A DNA stretch of 64,000 nt from Clusia tigrina. Lineage: Eukaryota > Arthropoda > Insecta > Diptera > Clusiidae. The notes below the pieces were generated by a model. It did no database searches. It saw only the letters and a list, made by a program, of their open reading frames with translations, and was not told the origin of the DNA. The translations under genes and the position numbers were made by a program. Where the stretch lies: the NCBI GenBank assembly GCA_920105625.2, contig OV050031.1, positions 49,374,705 through 49,438,704 on the forward strand, read 5' to 3'. Shown here piece by piece: positions 34,764 through 45,767 of the stretch; positions within the stretch are counted from its first letter, which is position 1, and each line of letters begins with the position of its first letter.

Positions 34764-35318
34764 TTACAATGATGATAAGTCTGCTCTCTTCAAGCGGGTC
34801 GAGGGCTTGTTTGTAGTAATTTCCCAGCTTGTATATTGGGGGGTTCGATAATTAGTTGGTACTTCTTTTTGACATCTGAATGCCTCTGATCTATTGCGGG
34901 CACACCTAGACCTTGGTGAATGTTTAGGTTTTTCATGAACCACCAGTGATCGTGCGTAGTATTTTAGACTGAGTCCTTTGCAACAGTTCGGTGTTTGATG
35001 TTTTTGCTTCACCCCACAAATTAATTCCATTTGTCCAGATGGGAACTATTATGGAACTAGTGTTGAATTTCAATTTAAAAGCCAGTTAAGACTTGCAGAT
35101 TTTAGTTTGATATGCGCTCTTTTCTTTTCTATGTATGTTCTCCAGGTAAGGCGTCTGTCGAGGAGGATACCTAAATATTTCACTTCTGTCTCTTGTGGGA
35201 TAGTTTTGTTGTTGAGTATGATAGGAGAACACGTGTGTTTGTTGAGTGTAAATGTTATGTGTGTGCTTTTTTGTTCAGTTACTGCGATGCGCCAGTTCGA
35301 AAGCCAATTTTCGAACAC
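34764..35318 (-). pseudogene. Jockey ORF2 C-terminal part
   Basis: 35318-35070 encodes WRIAVTEQKSTHITFTL and VKYLGILLDRRLTWRTYI, the standard segment after the RT active site. 35030-34764 continues with RNase-like/C-terminal decay (PNCCKGLSLKYYARSLVVHE). The two pieces are frameshifted. Confidence 0.75.
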
Positions 35319-35324
35319 GTGTAG

Positions 35325-35924
35325 ATGTTCGTTGAGATCACGCGATGCTATTTGATGGTGCTTGTGGCTGGATAAAATCGCAGTGTGATCGGCAAAAGTT
35401 GAGGTGAGCAGATATTTGTTTGTTGGTAAATCTGAGGTGTATAGTGTGTACAGTATCGGTCCAAGAACACTTCCTCAAGGTACTCCAGCCAATATATCCA
35501 TTTCTGGTGAAAGGTAATCTTCACATTTGACTTGAAATCGCCTACCCTTTAAGTATGATTCCAGGATACTATGAGTATTTGAAGGCAGAAGTTTTCTAAT
35601 TTTATAGACGAGACCCTCGTGCCACACTTTGTGAAAGGCTTGTGCGACATCGAGGAACACTGCAGAGCAGTATTGTTTCTCCTCGAACGCCTTTCTGATT
35701 TGGGACACTAGTCGGTGTACTTGTTCAATAGTGCCATGCTTTTTACGAAAACCAAACTGGTGGTTAGGTATTACTTTATTCTGTACCAGGTATGGGGTTA
35801 ATTTTGATAGCAATAATTTCTCGAATAGTTTGGAGACGACGGATAGCAGGCTTATTGGTCTATATGACGAGACGGTAGGAATTTGCCAGGTTTGGGTATC
35901 ATGATTACGTGGGACAGTTTCCAA
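35325..35924 (-). pseudogene. Jockey ORF2 reverse transcriptase
   Basis: Frame 35924-35475 encodes SSYRPISLLSVVSKLFEKLL, NHQFGFRKKHGTIEQVHRL and the first catalytic Asp block CSAVFLDVAQAFHKVWHEGL. The active site at about 35385-35396, in a different frame, reads STFADHTAIL: the second Asp of FADD is His. Target-primed reverse transcription would need both Asp residues. Confidence 0.85.
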
Positions 35925-36046
35925 ACTTGAGGAAAGTAACCTTGTCCAAAAATTGTGTTAAATAATATTGCTAAATGCTTTACTGCAAGCGGAGATAGCT
36001 CCTACAACATATTTGTGGTTTTCAGATTGTGGCCTGCCGCTTTCTT

Positions 36047-36729
36047 TTAGTCTAAATGAGTTGAGATACAATTCCACAGTTCTTTCGGCCTCAACCGTAG
36101 GTCCATCTGGGGAATTAGGTTGTCTAATGCTGGTATTTTAAAGCTGTTACTAGGAGGATTTGGTTGGAATGCGATTTTAAGATGTTGAGCAAAAGCTTGC
36201 CCCTTCTCCTCATTGCTTCTCGCCCATCTTCCGTCTATAAGTCTTATAGGCGAGTCCGATTCTGTAGGTTTATTCGTGTTTTTGACTGCCTTCAATAAGG
36301 AGTAGTTTGTGTATTCTAGGGGGTTCAGGTGCGAGATGTAGGCCTGTATACCTCTTTCAGTTTCGTCGCGCAATGAGTTTCACAGTTTGTTTTTGGCTGT
36401 CGTGAATTTTTGCTTTAGCGCTGGTGACCTGTGCTTTTGCCACAGTCGTCTGAGCCGTGTCTTTGCTGTTATCAGTCTTTCAATTTCGAATGATGTTGAG
36501 CATATTGATTTGCGTGGGATTTGGCCGTGTGGGGGTGTAGCGTGGATTGCTGCTGTATTAGTGTGCAGTTGAATGTTTGTACTGCGGAATCTAATTCATC
36601 CGAGATTTGAAGACTATATTTATCAGGAAGGTAACTGCAAATAAATTTACGGAATTTTAAACAATTTGTTTTACCTGTTACTAATCGAAAAGGTTGGTTT
36701 GTGTCTTCTGGGTATTTCCTTAGGTGCAT
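36047..36729 (-). pseudogene. Jockey ORF2 endonuclease-RT linker
   Basis: Frames 36729-36472 and 36373-36047 contain LDSAVQTFNCTLIQQQSTLH and IRLIDGRWARSNEEKGQAFA, sequences normally found between endonuclease and RT. They lie in different frames. Confidence 0.75.
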
Positions 36730-37382
36730 ATAACTGGGGAATGATCTGAACTCAGCTCAAACCATGATTCTGTAGACAGAAGTTTTTGGTGGAGTCCTTT
36801 CGTTATTGCAAAATCTAGTAAGTCCGGGATCTTCCGTTGATCCGTAGGCCAGTAAGTGGGTTTACCAGAAGACACATAGTCAGTTTTGTTACGCTGATTC
36901 GTCAAGGCGTAGTATAACTGTTTACCCTTGGGATTTATTAGGCGTGAACCCCAATGCATATACTTAGCGTTGTAATCAATGGCTGCTATAAATTTTTCTC
37001 CCAACGACCTGAAAAAAATTTCAAACTGAGCTATTGTGACAGTGTGTCTAGGTGGGCAATAAACAGATGATACCGTTATGTTGGCGTCCCAATATTGCAG
37101 GCAGATAAAGGTAGCTTGGAGATATTCCTTGTCGTAGTTTTCTAGTGAGTGGTGTTTTATGCGGTCTTTTATGAGTATGCCTGTCCCACCTCGAGCTTCG
37201 CCATCCGGATGCAACGTTTTGTAGAACTTATAACCTTTTATTTTAAAATTGTGATTCAGAGTAAGGTGAGTTTCATGAATGAGTAATATGTCTATATTGC
37301 TGTTAATAAGCAAATTGTGCACTTCAAGTTGGTGCTGGCTAATACCGTTCGCGTTCCAATGACAAATTTTTAGCGTATTCAT
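36720..37382 (-). pseudogene. Jockey ORF2 APE-type endonuclease
   Basis: A 220-codon frame beginning MNTLKICHWNANGISQHQ. It shows IDILLIHETHLT (catalytic Glu), the region SVYCPPRH, AIDYNAKYMHWGSRL (Asp/Asn pair) and the closing ELSSDHSPV (catalytic Asp-His). All key residues are present, so the nuclease domain alone looks intact. It nicks target DNA to prime reverse transcription. It is separated from RT by a frameshift. Confidence 0.88.
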
Positions 37383-37399
37383 TTGTTTGCAAGTATGGA

Positions 37400-38386
37400 T
37401 TTCAAAAGTTGATTTTGATTTTTATTAGTTCTTGCATCATTGATTGCATTGAGGACATGAACTGTGTCATACATTGCGTTAAGGTTAAGAGCGCTGCCTC
37501 TAGATTTTGCGATTGTTTATTGGTATTTGAATTTTCAGCTAAATTTCATTTCAGTGCATTAGAATAACTCATGAGAGGTAGAGCATGTTTGTCGCTGAAC
37601 ATAGTCGGTATTTGTTGTAGAGGCGTAAGTAATTTTGTGTCGACCTCTATCCTTCTGTTGGCATACACTGGACAACCTCTATAGTTTGCTGTATGACTTC
37701 CGCCGCAATTATTGCATTTTTTAGTAAAAACATTTTCATTTTTTCAGTAACACAACCAACGCAAATGGTGCGTAGGGTGCAATATGATTTGGTATGAGCA
37801 AACTCCTGGCAGTTTGTACATTGTACAGAGCCGTTGCGTTTGTGGGGTTCTTCAACTGAAATTCGGCGGTGCATAAGGTACCGCATATTATAGATTGGAT
37901 GGACTTTTTTTGCAGCTTTCTTGATTCCGGTTCGAGCTCCACTCGGAACATTGGTTGTGGGATATTATTCTTATTTTTTATGTTAAATATGGATTTTGGG
38001 TTGAAACCGGCTTCGATTAGTGCTTCTTTCATCCCAGATTGGTCGAAATCTGATTCTATTCCTTTTAATATAACAATCAAATTTTTACTGCTTTTGAGTT
38101 GATACTTATAATAAGTTTTGTTAGTATAGATCTGAATTTTGGTTTCGTGTAAGTCTCCCTTTTTTAATGCAACTATATAGAAGTTCTTTTGCCCTATCAA
38201 GCTAGATAGTCCAGATACCAGCATGTTAGAACTGCGTTCGCGCAGATAAATTGGGGGAGGTTTGACTTCTTTAAGTACTTCTGAACCTTCATTTTTTGGA
38301 CCGGCTACATTATCGGAAAGCAAAGCAAAGCGATTTTGGCTCGGTACTGTGTTGGTGCATTCTTCATATTTATTTGGTTTATACAT
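37400..38386 (-). pseudogene. Jockey ORF1 (RNA-binding, PRE_C2HC type)
   Basis: Frame 38386-37736 encodes an N-terminal Ser/Pro-rich part, then KNLIVILKGIESDFDQSGMK, IFNIKNKNNIPQPMFRVEL (the domain before the knuckles). 37886-37647 overlaps with zinc knuckles QCTNCQEFAHTKSYC and CVGC. 37560-37400 encodes a coiled-coil tail LTLTQCMTQFMSSMQSMMQE. The shift between frames near 37880 breaks the protein. ORF1p binds LINE RNA. Confidence 0.8.
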
Positions 38387-38460
38387 TTTTTTCGGTTTTT
38401 TGTCATGTTTTTAAACGGACTTAGCTTTCGCTTAATGTTTATATAGTGATCCATGCCAGT

Positions 38461-39240
38461 CTATATTGCCGAACTTTTCTGTTTTGCAGTTGGTTTAGTG
38501 TTGTTGGTTAATGCTCTGTTGGTGGCTGTAGCGGTTAATGTGTTTGCTGTGGAGAGAGCACATAGTGAATTATACTACAAATATATTACATCGTTCTCTT
38601 CACTCAGCGAAATGAGTTAAAACTATGGCAAAATTATTAACTCAACACCCGAAGTGTGCTCGGCAATGCAAGGGCAAAACCTGTAGATACACATTCTAGT
38701 TTTTTCTTCTATATATGCGTGTGTGTTTACTACTATGTGCGAATGTTTCTATGCTTGTTTGCAGGTTTACGGCATGCATATGTGTGTATGTATATGAATG
38801 TGAGTATATTATATTTTATTTCTTTATTTCTGAATTTGAAACGAGTTTCAATCATAGCAATCGAAGATGAGGCATTCGTTTTATGCATAGAGTAAAGAAA
38901 TAAGAGTCACAATCAATGGCTCTCATTTTCATATCGTAGCGCCACAACTTATATGCCATGACCAAGAAGAGCGTGAGAGGGAACATTTTACGCTGCAAGC
39001 CATTGAATGATGGTAGATAAAATAGTTGCAGCGCTTGTGTGGCGCTAGATAAAATACAATACAAGTTTCTTTTTTTTATTTTACTATATAAGTATGTACA
39101 TACATTTTTTCATTTATTTTATATATGTACATATTTTTAATTTTTTTAATTTTGTCCATCTGATTTTTTCTAATGCCCATGAACAATGCTTTCGCCGAAG
39201 AACAAGGATTATAAAATCAAGGAGTTCTTTTTTATGGCTG
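38461..39240. other. No supported gene
   Basis: Probable Jockey 5' UTR at the left, then A/T-rich DNA with TATGTACATA-type motifs. Confidence 0.4.
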
Positions 39241-39249
39241 ATACATTAA

Positions 39250-41330
39250 TCAGTGAACTATTCAGGTGTTGATAACAGACATGTCTATGTTATCAATTCC
39301 TTGAGGCTCCGAGTTAAATTGTGACCTAGAAATTGACACATGTTTGATACAAACGTAAAGAAGGTGAAACAGACTTCCAAAATCCGCCCCTTTGTTGTAG
39401 TTCTTGTAAAATATAAATAATTCAGAGTTTGCTGACAAGGTTTCATCTTCTTTCCTGATGTTGGTGTTACATATGTCACAATTTATTTTTGGCAAAACTT
39501 TCGCAGCTACCCAAGAAGTATCCGTCTCCAACTGCAAATTATTGTTTATTAGGCCTGAGCTTGTACTGTATCTTGGTAAATGCTATGGTAGTAAGTATCT
39601 CGCTCTTCAACATTGGCATTGTCATATGGCAATGTAATCTCTCCGTTGGCGGAAATGCTTAATGCCGAATTGAAGGCATCGTCTTCAACAATTTCGCAGT
39701 TTGCAGAATATGTGGACCGAATTATTTTTCGGCACATAATTTTAGCCAAAATTGCGTTAATTTCGGTAATGGAAGGATATTTATTGTGGCCTCCCTTTTG
39801 CCGAAGGATCGAGAAAGTGCTTTCAAGTCGATTCTGTGTGAGCATTCGAGTCATTATGAAGTAAATCTCATTATTGGCATCGAATACTTCATCTGCCAAT
39901 TGCAGGACGGCGTTCAAAGATATTTTCATGCCGTTAATGAAAAATACTTTTTTTATTTTTGTCTACAAATGAAATACTTTCCAGATAAATAATAAAGTAC
40001 TTTATGTACGTATCATTATTTTTTTGTAGACGACATCTGTAATTGTTTTTAGAATATAGACAAATACTGTCGAAAACTTTGTCAATAATTTTGACGAAAC
40101 TAGTAGTGGCCAATGCAACTTCGCTTGAACTGCATCTAAACCCCTCCGTTTGCAGAACTGTTCGTATAGCCGCTTTCACTGTCCTGCTGAAAGGCTCAAT
40201 GTGCTGTCTTGTTAGTTTTGGGCAAAGTTTAGTTGTTGCATTTTTTCGTTATGCCTAAACTCACGCAAGACCTTTAAGCTTACTACACCGTCTGATGTAC
40301 TAATATGGCTCTTAAGCAATCCATTTCTCAGAGATTTTAATTAATTGCACGAACCGTAACTCCGATTTCTTTTAACATTCTGAGGTTTTTCAAAATAATA
40401 TTGCTCAAACAGACTGTTTTCAGAAATAGTTCATGATAAGAGAACAATTCGAAAAGAGACCCTTTATCATAAAAAGACAGAGTTGGTTTCCTATTGCTTT
40501 TGTTTTAAAAAACTCCATGTTTTCAAAGCCATCAATTTGATCTAGTTTAGAGTTGTACGTCAAATTGCTTTTCAGCGCCATTTCGTTGAAAATCATAAAA
40601 ATTTTTGTAATTCTGCATCAATGTGTTGCATGTTTTTTTTTTACTTTCTAATCCAGAAACGACAAAGCCCGGTTGTAAAGATTTTATAGAGGTCTAGTTG
40701 CCTACTGTATTTTCGTGAGGCAAATTGAACTTTAATCTGTTTCGCAAAAATATATGCATATGTGGATCGGGAAACAAGACAGAGATTTTGCTCTAAGAAA
40801 ACTTGCTTCTTCGTCGTATTCTTTTTGTCGCGATAAAAGCAACATTTTACAAAATGATTTCGATTCTTTGCTAACATTTTGGACAGAATCGATGGCCTCT
40901 ATAATACTCTTGTTTTTCTTTTTCGTCTTCTGAACTTTCAGAAGTTTTATTTGTTTAGGCAGACGTTCATTTTCTTTCAGCGAGTTGAAATATTTTTTCC
41001 TATACATCGCAGCGCACTTGGTTTCCTTTTCACAATTATGGCAAAAAGACTCCAGAACTTCTTCTGTTTGTTTGTAATTGGACAAGCTCTGAAGTTATTT
41101 TAATAGGATAAACGCCTCGTTTTAAAAATTGTTTGCCTATGTCGGAGGTATCAAAGTGTTTGTCACAAATTTTCCATTTTTTCCATAGTTTAGAAGACTA
41201 AATGAATCGGACACTTTTCTCGACACACTTGACCTAACGCATTGTCGGCATCTGGAAACCGAAACAATTTTATGTTTGGTTCGTTTCGGCGTTATCGATG
41301 GCATGAAGAAATACAGCAAATGTCTCCGCT
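39250..41330 (-). pseudogene. P-element-like (THAP) transposase, decayed
   Basis: Read right to left on the minus strand: a THAP-like region near 41150-41320 (RCRQC, KICDKHFDTSDIG by frame switching), a basic coiled coil (40732-41085), a middle part (40179-39934) with KAAIRTVLQTEGFRCSSSEV, then the strong signature LTQNRLESTFSILRQKGGHN (39929-39549). The last is like the SQD-LE-FF-IR-GGHN motif near the C-terminus of P/THAP9 transposases. 39537-39262 adds CDICNTNI and a helical tail. Several frameshifts. It may descend from a P-like transposon; no terminal repeats were seen. Confidence 0.65.
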
Positions 41331-41572
41331 ACGTTTTCGCAGGTCCATGACTTTATAGATCACTTAAAAATTGGATATGACAAAAAATTTAATACAACTT
41401 ACCGCTAATACACTTTGTCAAGAATATGTTTTGACAAGGTAAAAAAATCGTGAATTTGATTTATCCCCTACATAATATAGTATTTCTTCATTGTTTTGAT
41501 TAATTTTTTTGATTCATTTCTTTTAATCAATGTAGTAATAAACAGTAACAAAAAAAAAGATAATTATAAAAA
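41331..41572. other. Short A/T-rich spacer
   Basis: Nothing recognised. Confidence 0.3.
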
Positions 41573-42043
41573 TAGTCAAAAAATTTGCTGTCAAGAAAGC
41601 GTTTTTTCTTTGGAACTAATTTAGCTGCGCAATGCATTTACCGCTAGGATATTGATACTTCACAATTTGCATTTATACAGTAAGGATACGCGTTCTTTAT
41701 AAATACAAAAAAGTGTTAGATACGGCAGCCCAGAGTCCACACTTGAACCGCATTAAAAATTTGTGAGAACTTTTAAGAAAAAAGGCGGCCGAGAGGCAAC
41801 CAAAAGGTGGAGTAGGGCTCAAAACTGCAATACTAGAGTAATGAAATAAATTCCCAAGCTAATACGATGTACAGAAAACGATTATACCATGAGGAGAATA
41901 CTTACTCGGTATATGTATATGCTAAAGGGGGCCATACAAAATATTGAAACCCTTTATAGTGCTAATTTTATTTTCTTTCTTCCATTTCTATAAATAAGTT
42001 CTGATTTGTAAAAGCACTTTCTTGACAGCAAATTTTTTGACTA
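41573..42043 (+). mobile_element. Tc1-like deletion derivative with 27-bp inverted ends
   Basis: Perfect inverted repeats: 41573-41599 begins TAGTCAAAAAATTTGCTG and 42017-42043 is its reverse complement; both include a flanking TA. Inside, 41718-41850 encodes a degenerate transposase C-terminus (AAQSPHLNRIKNLCELLRKK), with Lys at the position of the catalytic Glu in N-P-I-E-N. The copy is about 470 bp, so most of the transposase gene is deleted. Confidence 0.88.
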
Positions 42044-42194
42044 CTTTTGGTTCTTGTTACGTTTTTTGTTTCTTAATTTTAATATAAGTTTTTTTGTTGG
42101 CTCTTTACTATTCCTACTACTTTTTATAATAAAAACATAATGATAATAGTAATAATAATATTTATATGATAATAAGAAAAAATTTAGTATAATA

Positions 42195-42720
42195 TTGTGT
42201 AATAATAAAATTTTAAAAGTAATGTCTTCGTTTATGACGGCAACAATTGTAATCATAAAGAAAAATGTGCTAGAACCAAATTCAGAAGCTGCTGCTTCAC
42301 GATACTTTGCGGGTTACAGTTTGCAGGCTAGACTTAAAAAGTTCAACTGCGCAAACTGCAACCTGACTTTGGCGAAGGGGGCCCTTTGCACTTGGATACA
42401 GAAGGATTCATTAAGGAAAAAAGCTACACACCAAATCCACTCCTTAAAAATCCTTCGAATATATTTTTCCAGATCTGCCAAATACATTTTAAAGGGTTTT
42501 GGAGACATATTTCCTTCCATCGGTCACACAAGACATTTAAAACAACAAATAGTTGTCTCTTCTGTAACCGAAACTTATAAAAAATATCCATATGGTTTTC
42601 GCATGGAATATGTGGCACATATATACTGGAGGTCCTGAAATTTCTGATAGTGGTGTTACTTAGAAAGCACTCCCGATGGATACTTCAAGGCCCTTTGACT
42701 AAGATCAGGCATCAAAAACT
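42195..42720 (+). pseudogene. Possible P-like/THAP transposase C-terminal piece
   Basis: A 147-codon frame with EPNSEAAASRYFAGYSLQAR and FNCANCNLTLAK, resembling the GY-x-A-x-K-L...C-x2-C end of THAP9/P-like transposases. An adjacent frame (about 42570-42660) reads EYVAHILEVLKFLIVVLLRK. Orientation is opposite to the 39-41 kb P-like pseudogene. Family call is tentative. Confidence 0.35.
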
Positions 42721-43037
42721 GTGCAATTGAACTTCAGACAACAACAAATAATAAATTTGCCAAATTTGGGATCTAGTCATACTATGGTCCATGCCATAAG
42801 TCTGAAGCCATCTGCCAGCTTAAATTTGAGTTGACTATATTATGTTCTCTGAGAGTTTAATTCCTTGTGCACATTTTAATATTATCGTAGCTGTTGGTTA
42901 TTGCTTGTACAGCGTAGGAACTTAAATTTTTATACCCATTACCTTTAAAAAAGGTAAATAGGGTGCACTAACTTTGTGGTTTTGAGAGGGGTTGCAATTT
43001 CAAGAAGGAGGAGTGGTAGGTATGGACATATAGTATA

Positions 43038-43459
43038 CGAGGTGTGATCAAAAAATAACCGTTATTGTGTGATCAAAAAATAAAGTATTTATTTATTCAT
43101 CGACAACTATCTTGTAATCCCTTAAGTAATCCCTTTAAAGTAATTCCCCTCAGATATAATACACTTATGCCAGCGTTTTTTTCAATCCTCGGAACACTTC
43201 TGAAACGCTTTTTTGTTATCGCCTACAGATCCTGTTTCGATTTTTTTTTTTATCTCGTCAATCGAACAAAACGATTTCCTTTCATCGGAGTCGTCAGTTT
43301 TGGAAAGAGGAAAAAGTCAGCGGGGGCCAAGTCCGGTGAATACGGTGGTTGAGGCATGATAACGGTTTTGTTGTTGGCCAAAAACAGCTCCTGAGCGATG
43401 TCCATGCGACGTTGTTTTTGCTCAAATTCGCTGCCGCACGTTTCATGCCTAAAACATCG
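43038..43459 (-). mobile_element. mariner deletion derivative, 5' end missing
   Basis: The left end is the 3' terminal repeat CGAGGTGTGATCAAAAAATA. The minus strand then encodes KGNRF..., PQPPYSPDLAPADFFLFP and, after an internal junction, EQKQRRMDIAQELF. The 5' part of the gene and 5' terminal repeat are lost where the host repeat resumes (TATACAGATATG). It carries the same internal deletion junction (AQELFLA-NKTVIMPQ) as the mariner at 49.9-51.4 kb. Confidence 0.85.
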
Positions 43460-44260
43460 TATACAGATATGATCAGAATCACTTTCTAAGCAATTTTTAA
43501 TTTGTCCGTCCGTCTGTCCGTCTGTGGCCACTTTTTTCTACACCGTTAAAGCTATCTTAATGAAATTTTGCAATAGTATAGTCTGGACAAAGGTACAGAA
43601 CCAGAATGCTATATGGGCCGCTTTGGACAAAGACCACGTCTACCTCCCATATAAGGAACTTTTTTCACCTTTTTTAAAATGACTATAACTTCGGTCCAAT
43701 TGACGGAATCGTGATGTTATTTGGCAGTTATGGAGATGTGGGTCCCCCTAAACACTGTGCAAAAAGTGGGCGGTATATATTAACTGCCACGCCCACTATT
43801 AACAAATGTTAATAACTTAAGATCTGGTAGAGATTTACGGACGAAATTTTACGAGGAAGAACATGTGGACATTACAAAGCTATCAGCAACAAATGGGGCT
43901 GATCAGAGAAAAGACACGCCCACTTATGATATAGGGAACTTTCGGGTCTAAAATTAAAATTGGCCTACCTATGCTCGTATTGATGCCAGCGGAAAAAAAT
44001 TTTGCAGAAGTATACATGGGGTCCATAATAGTGTGTATGCAGAATATGGAGATCATACTAGAACTACCACACCAACAATTTGCCAAAAATCATTACTCTG
44101 TTCCTATTAAAGATTTATCAACGAAATTGCACAGGAATGTTGCGGGTACTAACATTAAACTCCACACAAAAAATGGGCGTGTTATTTATACAGCCACGCC
44201 TACTATTGATATATTATTATAACTTACGACCTATAGAATATTTTTGGACGAAATTATATA

Positions 44261-45555
44261 CAGGGTGGCTGACGCAAGCCGCTACCAAAAAAAAATGTAA
44301 TAACTTTTTTCTATTAAATGAATCTGGTTTTTTTTATTTTGCAGATTGATTGTTAGATTTATCAAAAATGGATAACTGGGACACTGCAACAAGAATTTGG
44401 ATTGTCCGCCGCTATCATGCACTGGAGTCCGTAGTTGCGGTTCAAAGGGAGTATAGGCGCACGTTTGGCGGCAATCCACCGAGCAGATGGACCATAATGA
44501 GACTTGTAAACAATTTTGCCGAGCATGGGACAGTCAACAGAAGACCTTGCCATCGAAACCCTTCAGTTCGGACGGAGGAAACAATCGCTGCAGTAGCTGC
44601 TGCCATACAAAATAATCCAAGAGTTTCGACAAGAAGCTTATCTGCTCAAATCGGTATAAGCAGACTGTCATTGCAGTCAATTATGCATAAAGATTTGGAC
44701 TTATTCCCATATAAAATTCAAATGGCCAACAAATTGAACGCAGCAGACTTCCCGATTCGCTTGGAATTTTGCCAGAAGATGCTTCAAATGGTGGAAGAGG
44801 ACGGAAACATGATCAACTGTCTTTTTATGTCTGACGATGCCCATTTCGATTTAAAGGGCGACATAAATAAACAAAATTGTTGAATATGAAGTGCTTCCAA
44901 CCCACAGATACTCCATGAGACGGTGTCTAACACTTCGTGTTACAGTGTAGTGTGCAGTTTCATCACGCTGCATTGTCGGGCCCTACTTCTTCGAAGAAAA
45001 CGGTCACACCGTTACGGTTACTGGAGACGGTTACTTGGCCATGTTGAGAGACTTTTTCTATCCAGAATTACGCCGAATGAGAATTGCTTTCAACTCAGTG
45101 TGGTTTCAGCAAGATGGTGCAACTCCTCACATAGCCTGGCCTGTTATGACAGAATTGCGACGAAAATTTCCCAATAAGCTGATATCCAGAAACTCCACAT
45201 TCCGTTGGCCCCCCAGGTCGCCGGACCTTACTGCACCTGACTTTTTCTTGTGGGGTTATTGCAAACAGGAAGTCTACAAAGCAAAAGCAACAAATTTGAA
45301 CGAATTAAAGCAATCCATTCGAGAAACAATTGCGGCTATTCCTGTCTCAACTCTCCAAGCAGTAATGAATAACTTTTTAGTAAGATGCCGCACATGCATC
45401 AACGAGCAGGTAAATTCCATTATTTTTAAAACTAATTAAGCTATATTTAATAAAATTGAATGAGCTTTAACATTAATAAAAGAAAAATGAATTCCATACA
45501 CTGAAAAAAAAGTTATTTGAGTTTCTTAATGTAGCAATATTCATCAGCCACCCTG
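44261..45555 (+). mobile_element. IS630/mariner-superfamily DD36D transposon
   Basis: A 1,295-bp element with terminal inverted repeats CAGGGTGGCTGA / TCAGCCACCCTG and TA on each side (44259-44260, 45556-45557). It contains one transposase gene in two or three frames. The Helentron-like target sequence resumes directly on both sides. Confidence 0.9.
44370..45439 (+). pseudogene. DD36D transposase, frameshifted
   Basis: Frame 44370-44883 starts MDNWDTATRIWIVRRYHALE, an HTH domain of the DUF4817 type, then PRVSTRSLSAQIGISRLSLQ and the first Asp block LFMSDDAHFDLKGDINKQN. It ends in a stop at 44881. Frame 45035-45439 continues with VWFQQDGATPHIAW (second Asp) and WPPRSPDLTAPDFFLWGY (third Asp); 36 residues lie between these two Asp. 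The catalytic residues look intact but the frame is broken near 44900-45030. Confidence 0.88.
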
Positions 45556-45767
45556 TATTAGTGGTTATATTGACACTACAAAGCCATACACAAGAAATGG
45601 GGTCGATATAATCATTTCAAGGAACCCTACCAAAAATTACCGTTAGTGTGCTCCTAATGATGATTTATGACGAAAACATCCCCATTGTTCAACTTGCACG
45701 CACAAGAAATGGTAAAGGGTATTTCGTAGTCGGTCTAACCCGACTTCAGACTTCTTTACTCGTTTTT

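Larger units (their letters stand above)
34740..38460 (-). mobile_element. Jockey-type LINE, long but decayed
   Basis: Minus strand ORF1 (38386-37400) then ORF2 with endonuclease (37382-36720), linker (36729-36047), RT (35924-35325) and post-RT (35318-34764). Length (~3.7 kb) and order fit a nearly full Jockey element. No clear poly(A) tail remains at the 34.74-kb end. Frameshifts at about 36725, 36040, 35470 and 35320 and an altered RT active site show it is dead. Confidence 0.88.
42936..45767 (+). repeat. Helentron/DINE-like repeat, copy 3, with two nested insertions
   Basis: Same family as 54768-55883. Start TATACCCATTACC...GGTAAATAGGGT; interior with GTCCGTCCGTCTGTCCGTC and the CCACGCCCAC / GTGGGCGG inverted motif; end GGTAAAGGGTATTTCG plus hairpin AGTCGGTCTAACCCGACT and CTTCTTTACTCG. 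Mariner (43038-43459) and a DD36D element (44261-45555) are inserted at TA sites. Subterminal inverted repeats, a GTCY tract and a 3' hairpin resemble DINE-1/mini-me-type non-autonomous Helentrons of flies (family inference). Confidence 0.75.
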
